Assembly: GCA_035626155.1 (NCBI GenBank)
Contig: DASPOF010000136.1
Span: forward strand, 1-12,476
Origin: DASPOF01 sp035626155
Lineage (GTDB): Bacteria > Desulfobacterota > Binatia > Binatales > Binataceae
Length of the DNA: 12,476 nt
Direction: 5' to 3'
Positions 7,322 through 12,476 of this stretch are shown one piece after another. The stretch's first letter is position 1. Each line of letters opens with the position of its first letter. A program made the position numbers and the translations under genes. The notes under the pieces were generated by a model. It searched no databases. It was not told the origin of the DNA and was given only the letters and a program-made list of their open reading frames with translations.

Positions 7322-8094
7322 TGGCTGCAAATAAACACGCGAATTCAATACATATGCTTGCGGGCTTCCCTGCCAGCCGAAGCGGCCCTTCGGTCCAGAT
7401 GCCGGCCAAAAATGGCCGATCCACATATCAGCCGATTAGCAGCGTGTGGCAGGGAACCGATGGCGAGTTGCTTGAAGCGATGCTGACCTTCTACCCGACG
7501 ATCGACCCGGAACCGATCCTGGACGCGACCTATAACGCAGGCCGCATCTGGCGAGGGTCAAAGCGGCGCGTTGTCTCGATGGATATCGATCGGAAATACA
7601 AGCCGATGATCGTGGGCGATAACCGAAAGATGACCGGCGTTCGCTCCGCGACGTACGGCACCGTCGTGTACGATCCGCCGCACGTCGGGCCGCAGGGGCG
7701 CGACAAGAGCCGCAAGCGGTTCGACGTGGATTTCGGCGCGACAGTCGAGTGCGGCAAGGATCAGGACTGGAACTTAAGCTACCTGTATCCGCCGTTTCTC
7801 GCGCAAGCCAGGCGCGTGCTTAAACCCAACGGCCTGCTGCTCGCGAAAATCACAGACATGGTGAACAACCATAAGTCGAAGTGGCCGCACTGCGATTTCA
7901 TGCGGATGGCCGAAGAGGCCGGGCTCACCGTGTGCGATCTGATCGTGAAGGTGCGGGTCGGCCCGATGATGTCCACGAAATGGAAGGAAGCCCATCACGC
8001 GCGCAAGCGCCATTGCTTTTGGATTGTCTGCCGAAACGGCGACGACTGCGAGCGCCAGGGTGGCGCCTCGGGAAAAGATCCTCCGATCGGCTGA
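7321..8094 (+). CDS. solitary phage-type DNA methyltransferase
   Basis: A 257-residue SAM-dependent methyltransferase. ILDATYNAGRIWRG (about 66-79) occupies the place of motif I (SAM binding), MDID (87-90) the acidic end of the next strand, and VVYDPPHVGP (about 115-124) is the DPPY-type catalytic motif IV in its DPPH form, pointing to N6-adenine or N4-cytosine transfer. RRVLKPNGLLLAKI (164-177) and the C-terminal RKRHCFWIVCRNG fit a compact methylase family that I recall from phages and mobile elements. Motif I precedes motif IV and there is no large target-recognition insert, so specificity is probably short and relaxed. Residues 1-40 look disordered. No restriction nuclease lies beside it, so it is an orphan. 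ATG at 7321 is chosen over TTG at 7318; AAGGTAGG lies about 8 bases upstream. G+C (about 60% in sampled lines) is below that of core neighbours, consistent with transfer. Confidence 0.82.
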   Translation: MAANKHANSIHMLAGFPASRSGPSVQMPAKNGRSTYQPISSVWQGTDGELLEAMLTFYPTIDPEPILDATYNAGRIWRGSKRRVVSMDIDRKYKPMIVGDNRKMTGVRSATYGTVVYDPPHVGPQGRDKSRKRFDVDFGATVECGKDQDWNLSYLYPPFLAQARRVLKPNGLLLAKITDMVNNHKSKWPHCDFMRMAEEAGLTVCDLIVKVRVGPMMSTKWKEAHHARKRHCFWIVCRNGDDCERQGGASGKDPPIG

Positions 8095-8143
8095 TAGGAG
8101 AGGTGCCGATGGGCAGGGGGTCTCCAGCTCTTCATCAATACAT

Positions 8144-8200
8144 AGTGGGGCGGGCCGCCGTGCCCGCTGTCGATGCGCGGGCTTTCGCGCCCGCGCCACC
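8144..8200 (+). repeat. REP-like palindromic element, copy A
   Basis: This 57-nt element is about 84% identical (my hand alignment: 49 matches in 58 columns) to the reverse complement of 8527-8582, sharing an exact 20-nt core at 8151-8170. It contains two small palindromes: CGGGC...GCCCG around the core, and an 8-bp perfect stem GCGCGGGC (8175-8182) / GCCCGCGC (8189-8196) with a 6-nt loop. A double-hairpin layout like this is characteristic of REP-type repeats. Copy number elsewhere in the genome cannot be seen. Confidence 0.8.
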
Positions 8201-8263
8201 GATTAGGATTCTGCTGCGCAACGCGATCGCGCATCACACCGCGCTCTTCCTCTTTTCTGAATC

Positions 8264-8284
8264 CCTCTCCCGGGACGGGAGAGG
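8264..8284. repeat. perfect 9-bp inverted repeat, CCTCTCCCG type
   Basis: CCTCTCCCG (8264-8272) pairs perfectly with CGGGAGAGG (8276-8284) across a 3-nt GGA loop. It is followed by TTATGGTGAGGGTC. This combination of a CCTCTCCC hairpin with a GGTGAGGG tail is a pattern I recall from intergenic repeats in several proteobacterial genomes. There is no U-run on either side, so a simple intrinsic terminator is unlikely. Confidence 0.7.
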
Positions 8285-8366
8285 TTATGGTGAGGGTCCG
8301 TAGCGTCGCACGATCGTCCTCGAGCGCGCGACATATGACTCTGAAAAGACCGAATGAGGATCCGGG

Positions 8367-8400
8367 ATTCCTCGCGCGCGCCGGACACGCGCGCGGGAAT
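8367..8400. repeat. imperfect GC-rich inverted repeat ending GGGAATGAC
   Basis: ATTCC (8367-8371) pairs with GGAAT (8396-8400), then after one bulged T the run CGCGCGCG (8373-8380) pairs with CGCGCGCG (8388-8395), leaving a 7-nt loop. That is 13 bp with a single bulge. The flanks GGATCCGGG before and GACAGCC after resemble the common 'GGATTCC...GGGAATGAC' intergenic repeat class. No U-run follows. Confidence 0.65.
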
Positions 8401-8526
8401 GACAGCCAAAAGGACCTGGATTCTACGCGAGGCACGCGTTGAATGACCGGTTAAAAGCGGTTTCGCTTGAATCGGCATCGCGAAGGCTGGCGCGCGGGCG
8501 GAGAGCCTCTCGGGAGGAATCATAAA

Positions 8527-8582
8527 GGTTGCGCGGACGAAACGCCCGCGCCTCTACAGCGGGCACGGCGGCCCGTCCTACT
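8527..8582 (-). repeat. REP-like palindromic element, copy B (inverted)
   Basis: This is the second copy of the element at 8144-8200, in opposite orientation; the exact shared core is at 8556-8575. Read on the minus strand, the second stem is GCGCGGGCG against CGTCCGCGC across a TTT loop. It forms 9 pairs only if one G-U pair is allowed, so it folds better in a minus-strand transcript. The sequence differs from copy A but still folds. It lies 46 bp beyond the stop of the SPFH gene, in that gene's direction of transcription. Confidence 0.8.
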
Positions 8583-8628
8583 ACTCAAAAAATCCGGGCT
8601 CAGGACACGAGGTGCAGTGCCTCGCGCT

Positions 8629-9480
8629 TTACTCCTTACGCCCGATGTCCTGCGCGTTCACCAGTGGCACGCCCAAAGGTCCGACTGGAATATACACTTC
8701 AGTATGATTCGGAGAGCCGACCATCTTCTCCTGGGCCTGGATGGCCTCGTGCTGAATGTATAGAGGGGTCAATTGGTTTTTTACGATCTCCATGGCATCG
8801 GCGATGCCTCTCGCTTCGACCACGCGCTTTTGCGCCTTTGCCTTTTCGGTCTCGATTTCGATTTGCGTCTGTTGCAGGACCTGCGTGGCGGCCATCTTCC
8901 GCGCGACAGCTTCCGCGACTTGCGGCGGATACTGGATGTTGCCGACCACCAGCGTGCTGATGATGAATGGCGTACTCTCGGCGCGCTGCGCAACCCGATC
9001 TGCAATTTCCTTGCTGATCGTGTCGATATTCTCTTTGATATCGAATGCAGTGTATTTCTGAATCGCGTCGCGCGCGTAGGTTCTAAGCGGCTCCTGGAAA
9101 TACTCGTTGAAAGAGGAAACGACCGGGTCCTGATTGCTAACGTCCGACTCGAATCTCTCAACGAACGATCGGACCATGTCGGGATTGAGGCGCATGACGA
9201 CATGGACTGCGAAGCTGATCTTCAAGTTGTCCTTGCACAGCACTGCGCTGTCGCCCTCGAACGTTTGGTCGATGTCGAATGGAGTGATCGAGTAGTTCCT
9301 CACATTCAGCATCCAACCCATGCCGGTAGATGCGGGGCCGACCTGCACCTCGTAAAAATGAGCCTTCAAGAAGACGGGCGTTTTTGTCACATACCCCACA
9401 TAACCCGCTGGTGTGTGGGGGTTGCTGCACGCGCCCAAAAACAGCGGTACAGCAATTGCGAACATAACGTGAGCTTTCAT
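8629..9480 (-). CDS. SPFH/band-7 (prohibitin-like) domain lipoprotein
   Basis: SPFH proteins are scaffold or microdomain organisers that oligomerise on membranes. Residues 1-17 form a signal peptide ending in the lipobox LGAC, so Cys18 should be lipidated; Ser at +2 suggests the outer membrane. Residues about 24-190 follow the SPFH pattern: GYVGYV near the start, the FEGDSAVLCKDNLKISFAV segment, an RTYARDAIQKYTAFDI helix and a long amphipathic run. Next comes a helix rich in Glu, Lys, Gln and Ala (about 186-235, including EIETEKAKAQKRVVEARG), typical of the coiled-coil arm after the band-7 domain. The ATG at 9480 is decided by the signal peptide and by GGAGG 7 bases upstream. Length 283 is normal. 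Base composition is much more A+T-rich than in the his genes, with one sampled line at 38% G+C. Its function here is not readable; it stands alone, convergent with the methyltransferase gene. Confidence 0.82.
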   Translation of the reverse strand: MKAHVMFAIAVPLFLGACSNPHTPAGYVGYVTKTPVFLKAHFYEVQVGPASTGMGWMLNVRNYSITPFDIDQTFEGDSAVLCKDNLKISFAVHVVMRLNPDMVRSFVERFESDVSNQDPVVSSFNEYFQEPLRTYARDAIQKYTAFDIKENIDTISKEIADRVAQRAESTPFIISTLVVGNIQYPPQVAEAVARKMAATQVLQQTQIEIETEKAKAQKRVVEARGIADAMEIVKNQLTPLYIQHEAIQAQEKMVGSPNHTEVYIPVGPLGVPLVNAQDIGRKE

Positions 9481-9487
9481 CGGCGTT

Positions 9488-9492
9488 CCTCC
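9488..9492 (-). promoter_or_regulatory. ribosome binding site of the SPFH lipoprotein
   Basis: GGAGG on the minus strand, 7 bases before the ATG at 9480, inside a purine-rich GAGGGGAGGGAGGAA tract. It is the best Shine-Dalgarno in the window and fixes the start over a longer in-frame option at 9513. Confidence 0.8.
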
Positions 9493-9547
9493 CTCCCCTC
9501 TTCTCGAGTACACCGTTGCAGCGCCTGACTGGTCGCGGAGCGGCTCA

Positions 9548-9567
9548 GACGCTGGAAATCCAGTGTC
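9548..9567. other. 8-bp hairpin in the hisA-SPFH gap
   Basis: GACGCTGG (9548-9555) pairs with CCAGTGTC (9560-9567) around an AAAT loop; one pair is G-U and only forms in a plus-strand transcript. On the minus strand, the direction of both flanking genes, that pair becomes an A/C mismatch. There is no U-run. It could slow transcription after hisA or be a remnant of something else. I could not make it into a tRNA arm. Confidence 0.35.
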
Positions 9568-9607
9568 GTCCGGTTAACTGCCTGTGTAAATCGTGCGGAG
9601 GCGGTTT

Positions 9608-10342
9608 CTACTTCCGCGCGATTGCGAATGCTTGCGCCAGAGTGAAGCGGCCCTCGTAGAGCGCCCTGCCGACAATTACGCCGACCACGCCGTCATCGAA
9701 TCGCTCGCGGAGCGCCGCGATGTCGTCGAGGCGCGCGACCCCGCCCGATGCGATCAGCGGAACTCCGACCTTGCGGGCGAGCTGGCCCATCCGGGAGGCA
9801 TCGACGCCGGTTTCCGCCCCATCGCGAGCGATATCGGTGACTGTCACCACGGCGACGCCGGCGTCCTTGAAAATCGCGGCGGCGCGCTCCACGGTCAGCG
9901 GGCTCGTTTCGACCCATCCCTTGATCGCGAGCCTGCCGCCGCGCGCATCGATCGATCCGCCCACTCGTCCGGGAAATTCACGACACGCGCTGCGGACCAA
10001 ATCCGGTGAGAGGAACGCCGCCGATCCGATCGACACCTGGTCGGCGCCGGCCGCGAACGCCTCGCGAACGTTCTCGATCGTGCGAAGCCCTCCCGCCACG
10101 TCGAGCGCGCATCGGACTGCGGCGCGAATCGCGCGGACCGCATCGAGGTTTCGCGGCGCGCCCGCAATCGCGCCATCGAGATCGACGACGTGGATCAATT
10201 CCGCACCTTGCTCGGCGAACTTGCGCGCAGCCTCGGCGGGATCGCTGCCATAAACGGTCGCGCGCGCCATCTCGCCGCGCAGCAGGCGCACGACCTCGCC
10301 GCCCTTGATGTCGATCGAAGGGATGACCGTGAACTTGTCCAA
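9608..10342 (-). CDS. hisA: phosphoribosylformimino-5-aminoimidazole carboxamide ribotide isomerase HisA
   Basis: HisA is a (beta/alpha)8 barrel that opens the ribose ring of ProFAR to give PRFAR in the middle of histidine synthesis. The 244-residue product shows PSIDIKGGEVVRL with catalytic Asp11, and GSIDARGGRLAIKGW with the second catalytic Asp132. Phosphate-binding loops are seen at DVAGGLRTIENV (81-92), GSAAF (106-110), ASGGV (198-202) and VGRALYEGRF (224-233). TDIARDGAETG (169-179) is a HisA signature distinguishing it from HisF. The start is inferred as TTG at 10342: it follows hisB after 7 bp, gives the normal length and is preceded by GAGAGACG; no ATG or GTG fits. Longer in-frame versions would read through the hisB end. 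hisA closes the visible his run; no hisF follows on this strand. Confidence 0.95.
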   Translation of the reverse strand: MDKFTVIPSIDIKGGEVVRLLRGEMARATVYGSDPAEAARKFAEQGAELIHVVDLDGAIAGAPRNLDAVRAIRAAVRCALDVAGGLRTIENVREAFAAGADQVSIGSAAFLSPDLVRSACREFPGRVGGSIDARGGRLAIKGWVETSPLTVERAAAIFKDAGVAVVTVTDIARDGAETGVDASRMGQLARKVGVPLIASGGVARLDDIAALRERFDDGVVGVIVGRALYEGRFTLAQAFAIARK

Positions 10343-10349
10343 CGTCTCT

Positions 10350-11024
10350 CTAGGACGTGAGCGTGCCCTTGGTGGAGAGCACGCCCGCCACTCTGGGCTC
10401 GAGCGAGGTCGCCTGGTCCATCGCGCGCGCAAGCGCCTTGAATGCGGCCTCGATCGAATGGTGCGGATTGCGGCCGGCGTGCAAATTCAGATGCAGGTTC
10501 ATCCCGACTTCATCGCTCATCGCCTTCATGAAGTCATGGACGAGTTCGGTCTGGAACGCGCCGACGCGCTCCTGCTTGATCGGGACGTTGTAGCCGAGGT
10601 ACGCGCGCCCGCTGATATCGACCACCGCGGTGCATAGCGCGTCGTCGAGCGGGACGGTCGCCTCGCCGAAGCGGCGGATGCCGGACCGGTCGCCGAGCGA
10701 TTGCCGGAACGCGCGGCCGAGCACGATCCCGACATCCTCGACCGTGTGATGCTCATCGATATGGATGTCGCCGCGCGCCTCGACCTTGAGATCGAAAAAT
10801 CCGTGGCGCGCGAAACTTTCGAGCATGTGATCGAGGAACGGCACGCCGGTCGAGATTTCGCCGCGCCCGGTCCCATCGAGCTTGAGCGCGACGCTGACTT
10901 GCGTCTCGCGCGTCTTTCGCTCGACGTCGGCCGAGCGCCGCGGCGCGTCGTGCGCCACGACGCGCGCTGGAGACTCCGCCCCCGCGCGCGGCCGCGCCGC
11001 CTTCGATTTCGGCTTGCTTGCCAT
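10350..11024 (-). CDS. hisB: imidazoleglycerol-phosphate dehydratase HisB
   Basis: This enzyme removes water from imidazoleglycerol phosphate to give imidazoleacetol phosphate, using manganese sites at subunit interfaces. Family marks are clear: GVPFLDHML (60-68) with His66, DEHHTVEDVGI (90-100) with Glu91, His92 and His93, and NPHHSIEAAFKALARA (186-201) with His188, His189 and Glu192. The core from about residue 35 onward matches the usual ~195-residue monofunctional enzyme. Residues 1-34 form an extra, lysine-, arginine- and alanine-rich tail with no fold expected; a GTG inside it (codon 22 or 23) is an alternative start. The ATG at 11024 lies 7 bp after the hisD stop, with a modest GAAAG ribosome site. 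It is not fused to histidinol phosphatase, unlike the enterobacterial protein. Confidence 0.95.
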   Translation of the reverse strand: MASKPKSKAARPRAGAESPARVVAHDAPRRSADVERKTRETQVSVALKLDGTGRGEISTGVPFLDHMLESFARHGFFDLKVEARGDIHIDEHHTVEDVGIVLGRAFRQSLGDRSGIRRFGEATVPLDDALCTAVVDISGRAYLGYNVPIKQERVGAFQTELVHDFMKAMSDEVGMNLHLNLHAGRNPHHSIEAAFKALARAMDQATSLEPRVAGVLSTKGTLTS

Positions 11025-11031
11025 CGGTCTT

Positions 11032-12360
11032 TCAGCCTGCCGCGCGATCTTCTTTCGCGCTCCGGCCGCTCCTCAGTTCGATCGCGCGCGCGTGTCCCTC
11101 GAATCCCTCCATCCGGGCCAGATGGGCGACCACCGGTCCAAGACCCGCGACGCTGCGCCGCGAAGCCTCGATTATACTGGTTCGCTTGAGGAAATCGTAT
11201 GCACCCAGGGGCGATGCGAACCGGGCGGCCCCGCCAGTCGGCAGGACGTGATTCGGCCCTGCGGCATAGTCGCCAAGGGGCGCCGGCGAGAGCCCTCCGA
11301 GGAAAACCGCGCCCGCCGCGCGCACCTTGCGCAGCCATCGGCGAGGATTCCTGATTTCGAGCTCAAGGTGCTCCGGCGCGATTTCGTTGGCAAGCTCGAA
11401 TGCCTCATCGAGCCCGCCGACGACCACGATCGCGCCCTTCCTACCGAGCACGCGCCTGACGGCGTCTGCACGCGGCAGGCTGGCGAGTTCGCGTTCGAGT
11501 TCGCGCGCAACATCCGCCGCGAGTTTTTCCGACGGCGTCACCAGCATCGCGGTCTCATCGCCCGAGCCGTGCTCCGCCTGCGCGATCATGTCCGCGGCCA
11601 CCCAGGCCGGCCGCGCGGCCGCATCGGCGATCACGAGCACCTCGCTCGGCCCCGCCATCTTGTCGATATCGGCGACGCCATAAACCATCCGCTTCGCCGC
11701 CTGCACGTAGGCATTTCCCGGGCCGACGATTTTATCGACCGGGCGGATGCTCGCGGTTCCGTACGCGAGCGCCGCCACCGCCTGTGCGCCGCCTACGCGA
11801 TAAAACTCAGTGACACCCGCGATCGCCGCGGCCGCCATCACGGCAAGGCCGCCGCCGTCGCGCGCGGGCGGCGAGACCATCACAATTTCCTCGACCCCCG
11901 CCACGCGCGCCGGAATGGCGTTCATCAGCACCGATGAGGGATACGCGCCCGCGCCGCCCGGAACGTAAATCCCGGCGCGCTTAAGCGGCGTCACCATCTG
12001 ACCCAACCGCAGACCCGCGCGATCGAGATAGCTGAATGAGCGCTCGAGCGTGCGGCGATGGAATTCCGTGATTCTGCGCGCGGCAAATTCGAGCGCGCGC
12101 CGGTCACGTGCCGGTATTCGGTCTCGCGCCGAGGCGAGTTCATCGCCGCCGACGCGCAAGGTCCGCGCGGTGAGCCGCACGCCGTCGAACTTGCGGGTGT
12201 AATCGATGAGTGCTCGATCGCCGCGCCGGCGCACATCGCCGATGATTTTCGCAACCGCCGCGTTGACGCGCGGATCGTCGAGTCCGCCGCGCCGCGCGAG
12301 CATCGCCCCGATGAAACTTCGCGCCCGCGGCGTGCCGGCCTTGAGGATGCGCACGCTCAC
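11032..12360 (-). CDS. hisD: histidinol dehydrogenase HisD
   Basis: HisD carries out the last two steps of histidine synthesis, oxidising L-histidinol to L-histidine with two NAD and a bound zinc. The 442-residue protein has the expected zinc ligands: Gln261 and His264 in AQAEHGS, Asp364 in GDYAAGPNH, and His423 in EGHA. The catalytic pair Glu330-His331 lies in IAPEHLE. Signature blocks include YVPGGAGAYPSSVLMNAIPA (132-151) and IVGPGNAYVQAAKR (211-224). The start is GTG at 12360, overlapping the murA stop as GTGA, a 4-bp overlap that suggests translational coupling; a second in-frame GTG at 12354 is possible. The last dozen residues (SGRSAKEDRAAG) are a charged tail beyond the family core. 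Nothing is missing. Confidence 0.96.
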   Translation of the reverse strand: MSVRILKAGTPRARSFIGAMLARRGGLDDPRVNAAVAKIIGDVRRRGDRALIDYTRKFDGVRLTARTLRVGGDELASARDRIPARDRRALEFAARRITEFHRRTLERSFSYLDRAGLRLGQMVTPLKRAGIYVPGGAGAYPSSVLMNAIPARVAGVEEIVMVSPPARDGGGLAVMAAAAIAGVTEFYRVGGAQAVAALAYGTASIRPVDKIVGPGNAYVQAAKRMVYGVADIDKMAGPSEVLVIADAAARPAWVAADMIAQAEHGSGDETAMLVTPSEKLAADVARELERELASLPRADAVRRVLGRKGAIVVVGGLDEAFELANEIAPEHLELEIRNPRRWLRKVRAAGAVFLGGLSPAPLGDYAAGPNHVLPTGGAARFASPLGAYDFLKRTSIIEASRRSVAGLGPVVAHLARMEGFEGHARAIELRSGRSAKEDRAAG

Positions 12361-12476
12361 TGCTTCACTCGCTCGATTCTGGCTCCGAGGGCGGCGAGCT
12401 TCGCATCGAGCGCCTCGTAGCCGCGATCGAGATGATAGACACGGTCGATCTCGGTGGTGTTTTCGGCGGCCAGCCC
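12357..12476 (-). CDS. murA: UDP-N-acetylglucosamine 1-carboxyvinyltransferase MurA, C-terminal end only
   Basis: The last 39 codons of a gene that begins beyond the right edge. The translated end contains AAENTTEIDRVYHLDRGYEA followed by LDAKLAALGARIERV, the typical MurA C-terminus, with its YHLDRGYE block and final L..LGA.IER. MurA makes the first committed step of peptidoglycan precursor synthesis by adding enolpyruvate to UDP-GlcNAc; its catalytic Cys and substrate loops lie outside the window. Its TGA (12357-12359) overlaps the hisD GTG. murA next to his genes is common in Gram-negative bacteria, though hisG often lies between murA and hisD. Confidence 0.92.
   Translation of the reverse strand, partial: GLAAENTTEIDRVYHLDRGYEALDAKLAALGARIERVKQ

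Larger units (their letters stand above)
8095..8628. other. gene-free 534-bp stretch filled with palindromic repeats
   Basis: No credible gene lies between the methyltransferase stop and the end of the convergent SPFH gene; short frames here have no ribosome sites or recognisable products. The stretch carries four palindromic elements, listed separately: a ~57-nt element (8144-8200), a perfect 9-bp hairpin (8264-8284), an imperfect GC-rich hairpin (8367-8400), and a second, inverted copy of the ~57-nt element (8527-8582). The order is copy A, hairpin, hairpin, inverted copy B. Such clustering is typical of REP-like intergenic repeats that accumulate between convergent genes. Confidence 0.8.

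Noticed and set aside
8587..8624. Possible terminator after the SPFH gene (minus strand: CGAGG/CCTCG stem, then TTTTTT)
   Set aside because: The stem is only 5-6 bp and the T-run lies about 15 bases beyond it, too far for an ordinary intrinsic terminator.
9530..9600. tRNA-Ser-like stretch (GAGCGGCTCAGACGCTGGAAATCC)
   Set aside because: With GGA as anticodon the flanking 5-nt stems (AGACG and TCCAG) do not pair, and no T-arm GGTTCGAATCC or acceptor stem is found.
1..12476. Frequent GCGATCGC/CGATCG sites as a HIP1-like repeat
   Set aside because: They fall inside coding regions as Ala-Ile codon pairs and are expected from the base composition; no regular spacing is seen.
1..12476. CRISPR array, rRNA, complete transposase or integrase
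   Set aside because: No regularly spaced direct repeats, no rRNA-like stretch and no DDE or tyrosine-recombinase motif found in any supported gene.

Overview
This window is a GC-rich (roughly two thirds G+C in sampled stretches) piece of a chromosome from a Gram-negative bacterium. Two lipoproteins with signal peptidase II sites, a SppA-type membrane protease, MurA, and histidine biosynthesis genes point to a free-living diderm. The mix of genes would suit an uncultured proteobacterial, 'deltaproteobacterial' or Binatota-like lineage, but that placement is inference and not shown by the sequence.

Left part (1-7120), dense and mostly ordinary. The 3' end of a DUF2333-like gene (+) converges on sppA (-), a 606-residue double-domain S49 protease. 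Divergent from sppA, across only 50 bp, is a 456-residue lipoprotein with a propeller-like look (+). Its stop codon overlaps, tail to tail, the stop of a 730-residue ADP-forming acyl-CoA synthetase (-), whose ATP-grasp half lies at the N-terminus. Divergent from that, across 53 bp, is a D-2-hydroxyacid dehydrogenase (+).

Middle part (7121-9607), different in character. It holds a solitary phage-type DNA methyltransferase (+), a 534-bp gene-free stretch packed with palindromic repeats, and an SPFH/band-7 protein made as a lipoprotein (-). The repeats include two 84% identical copies of a ~57-nt element in opposite orientation that bracket two unrelated hairpin repeats. G+C is lower here (about 60% in the methyltransferase and 40-65% in sampled lines of the SPFH gene, against about 75% in a sampled line of hisA). 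I read this as an accessory block set between core genes.

Right part (9608-12476), all on the minus strand. A compact murA-hisD-hisB-hisA run has a 4-bp overlap (murA/hisD) and 7-bp gaps (hisD/hisB and hisB/hisA), so it is very likely one transcript. It encodes histidinol dehydrogenase, imidazoleglycerol-phosphate dehydratase and the HisA isomerase. hisG, hisC, hisH and hisF, which commonly sit in or beside such a cluster, are not in the window; the run stops at hisA and the accessory block begins.

I see no CRISPR array, rRNA, tRNA, complete transposase or clear defence cassette. The most unusual material is the repeat-rich accessory block at about 7.1-9.6 kb.
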